From NCBI GenBank assembly GCA_030602145.1, contig JAUWAH010000076.1:1-8470 (forward strand): a DNA stretch of 8,470 nucleotides. Direction: 5' to 3'. Shown here piece after piece: positions 6,575 to 8,470 of the stretch. A program made the translations under genes and the position numbers. This DNA is from Desulfobulbus sp. GTDB taxonomy: Bacteria; Desulfobacterota; Desulfobulbia; Desulfobulbales; Desulfobulbaceae. The notes beneath the pieces are model-generated. The model had not been told where the DNA came from. It worked only from the letters and a program-made list of their open reading frames with translations, and ran no database searches. How positions within the stretch are numbered: position 1 is the stretch's first letter; every line of letters starts with the position of its first letter.

Positions 6575-8470
6575 GGCTGCGATATCGGTGCCGGGGCCGG
6601 CGGCCTGACCTTCATCGACTCCCTGGCCAACCTGACCGGAGCCGACGTCGCCGCCTCCGACAACGCCACGGGCGCGACGGCATCTGGTGGCGATTGGACC
6701 CTGGAGAGCACCACCGGCACCATCGAAGCCGCAACGCTGTGGTCTCCCGATTACCCACACCTGCTCTTCAATATCACCGGCACCGCAGGGGCCGAAACCC
6801 TGTGGCTTGACAACGACAGTTCAAACATCGGCTGGATGCGCTACAGTTGGGATGCCGGAACAAGCTGGGGGTCCCTCGATCTGACCGGCGATCTGCTGAT
6901 CGACCTGGGTGCAGGGGATGACACCGTTGTCATCTGGGGCTTCGACACCACCTTTTCCTCTCGGCTCCAAATTGTTGGCGGCAGCGGCAACGACACCATC
7001 ATCGTCAATTCCGGGGTGGCAATCACCGCCGGTCAGATCGACTGGGGAGCCGAAACCATCACCATCAATACCGGCTCATCGCTGATCGCCACCGGCACCA
7101 TCACTTTTGACGCGGTCGCGGCCGACAACAGTTGGGACGGTAATGCCCGGGCGTCGATCACCATCGATGGCGCAACCCTGAGCGGCAGCACCATCAACAT
7201 CGCCGCCTCCACCAGCCTCACGGCTGAAGCCGGGCTCGATCTGGGCCTGCCCGTGGATGCGGCGCTCATAAACACCCGTTCAAACGCGATCGTTTCCATT
7301 TCAGGCGCTTCTCAGATCAACAGCACCGGCGCCGTCAGCATCAGCGCAACCTCCACCACTACAACCACCTCCCTGGCCAAAGCCAATTCTTCAGGCGGAT
7401 CCGTGACGGCCGACGCTGCGGTAGCAACCTCCATTGTGGATGGATCAGCGGCTGTCCGCATCACCGGCACCACCACCTTCAGCACGGTCGGAGCCCTGAG
7501 CCTCAGTGCTTCGAACACACGGACCGTGACCACAACCGCCGACGGTTCGGCCGGCGGAGCGACGGCTGCGGGAGGGAGCGTGGCCGTGGCCGTGGTCACA
7601 GGAAACACGGAGGCGTACCTTGACGATAGCGCCACGGTGGTCGACGCCGGTAGCCTGTCGATTGCCGCCACCAAGCTGGACAACATCGCCACTTCGGCCA
7701 CGTCCACCTCGGGCGGCGCTACGGAGGCGGCCGGATCGACCCAGACGGAGAGCCGCCTGAGTGAGTACAAGGCGGAAACCAGCAGTGGGGCGGTCACCAT
7801 TGCGGGTGCAGTGGCGGTGACCAACCTGAATGGTCACACCTGGGCCTACATCGCAAGTAATCAGGCTGTGACCACAAGCGGCAGCCTGAGCGTGGAGTCG
7901 CTGGACAATGCCGATGCCTCGGCCAAGGCCGACGGCAGTTCCGTGGGTTCCGCCTCTGTGGGCGTTGGGGCCGGGGTCGCCATCAACATTGCCAAGATCG
8001 ACAACCAGGCATACCTCGGCGGGACCGGCACCATCACGGCGCAGGGCGCCGTTGTCCGTGCGGGCTTGGCCAGCGAAAGCGGGGAGACCACCTCACGACA
8101 CATTATGTCTGCCGAGGCCGTGTCGGGGGCGAGCGGCGGGTCTGTTGGCGTGGCGGGTGCCTTGGCTTTGAACATTGTCGATGCGCAGAGTGTGGCTGAG
8201 GTCAAGAGTGGTGCTGATGTCAGGATCACCGGTGGTGGTGACGTTCGCCTGACCGCCGAGAACACGACGGTGAACAAGGTTATTGCCCAGCCGGCGAACG
8301 CGGGTGCCGTTGCCGGGAGTGTGGGAGTGGGTGCCTCGGTGGCGCTGAACATCGCCAACACCCGGACCGTGGCGGCGCTGGCGGATGGCGCGGTGCTGAC
8401 GGGAGCGAATGATCTGACCCTTTCGGCGACCTCGGACAACAGCGTGATCACCGAAGCCAAGGCGGGCGGC
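6575..8470 (+). CDS. Continuation of the giant repeat protein beyond the stop codon, partial
   Basis: The same frame is open for 632 further codons and leaves the window. It first completes DUF4347 (GCDIGAGAGGLTFIDSLANLTGADVAAS, then GGDWTLESTTGTIEA). A short beta-rich region follows with two RTX-like glycine/aspartate motifs: DLGAGDDTVVI at 6902 and GGSGNDTIIV at 6977. After that come Thr/Ser/Ala/Gly-rich beta-strand repeats typical of large adhesins. Composition and uninterrupted frame show this was one gene with the preceding segment. The first in-frame ATG after the stop is at 6836, past the DUF4347 domain and with no evident ribosome site, so separate initiation is unlikely. The C-terminal secretion signal would lie outside the window. 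Likely role: a very large type I-secreted surface adhesin or matrix protein. Confidence 0.8.
7394..8470 (+). repeat. Array of about six degenerate 55-72 residue repeats in the giant protein
   Basis: Repeats start near 7394, 7571, 7787, 7952, 8135 and 8312; the last is cut by the window. Each has a glycine/valine strand such as SVGVGAGVAINIA or SVGVGASVALNIA. A segment like TRTVAALADGAVL follows, then a strand such as LTLSATSDN or LSIAATKLDN, and an Ala/Ser/Thr-rich loop. Identity between units is low at protein level and not obvious at DNA level, except between the last units (GGGAGTGTGGGAGTGGGTGCC and similar). The pattern suggests a repetitive beta-structure, as in large adhesins; I cannot assign a named repeat family. 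Confidence 0.65.

Noticed and set aside
7312..8460. Long minus-strand frames rich in Ala, Val, Pro and Thr
   Set aside because: They mirror the Gly/Ala/Thr-rich repeats of the giant protein on the plus strand. Low-complexity GC-rich repeats produce such shadows.

Overview
The window is GC-rich (about 60% or slightly more by eye) and reads as a Gram-negative bacterial chromosome. It encodes a TolC-type outer-membrane protein, a LEPR-XLL/DUF4347 repeat protein and a STAND-type regulator ending in a BTAD domain. This combination is familiar from Desulfobacterota/Deltaproteobacteria and other Proteobacteria, so I favour a deltaproteobacterium, but only as an inference from gene content.

Layout. 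Positions 1-798 (minus strand, running off the left edge) hold a two-helix potassium channel with a cytoplasmic RCK (TrkA-N) domain. It has a well-placed internal start that would give a soluble RCK subunit, as in MthK. Positions 799-1128 hold the divergent promoter region and a tRNA-Leu(UAA) with a near-perfect sigma-70 promoter. Between promoter and tRNA lies what looks like the broken 5' end of a second tRNA-Leu. Positions 1129-4427 hold one large MalT-like regulator (P-loop STAND ATPase, helical repeats, winged helix, BTAD) split in two by a one-base frameshift near 3755. A probable intrinsic terminator follows at 4443-4476. Positions 4596-5966 encode a TolC-family type I secretion outer-membrane channel. 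Positions 6023-8470 (running off the right edge) are the first 816 codons of a giant LEPR-XLL/DUF4347 protein. It is interrupted by an in-frame TAA at 6572 exactly where the family has the Tyr of its LYGC(D/N) motif; the same frame is otherwise open to the window end and includes an array of about six degenerate beta-type repeats.

How the genes fit together. The TolC protein and the giant repeat protein are 56 bases apart on the same strand and look like the start of a type I secretion/adhesin operon. The inner-membrane ABC transporter and membrane-fusion protein would be expected further downstream. The STAND/BTAD protein immediately upstream is a plausible regulator of it (inference from position). 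Both the regulator and the secreted protein carry one single-base lesion each, so the locus is either decaying or affected by sequencing errors. The channel and the tRNA appear unrelated to this cluster.
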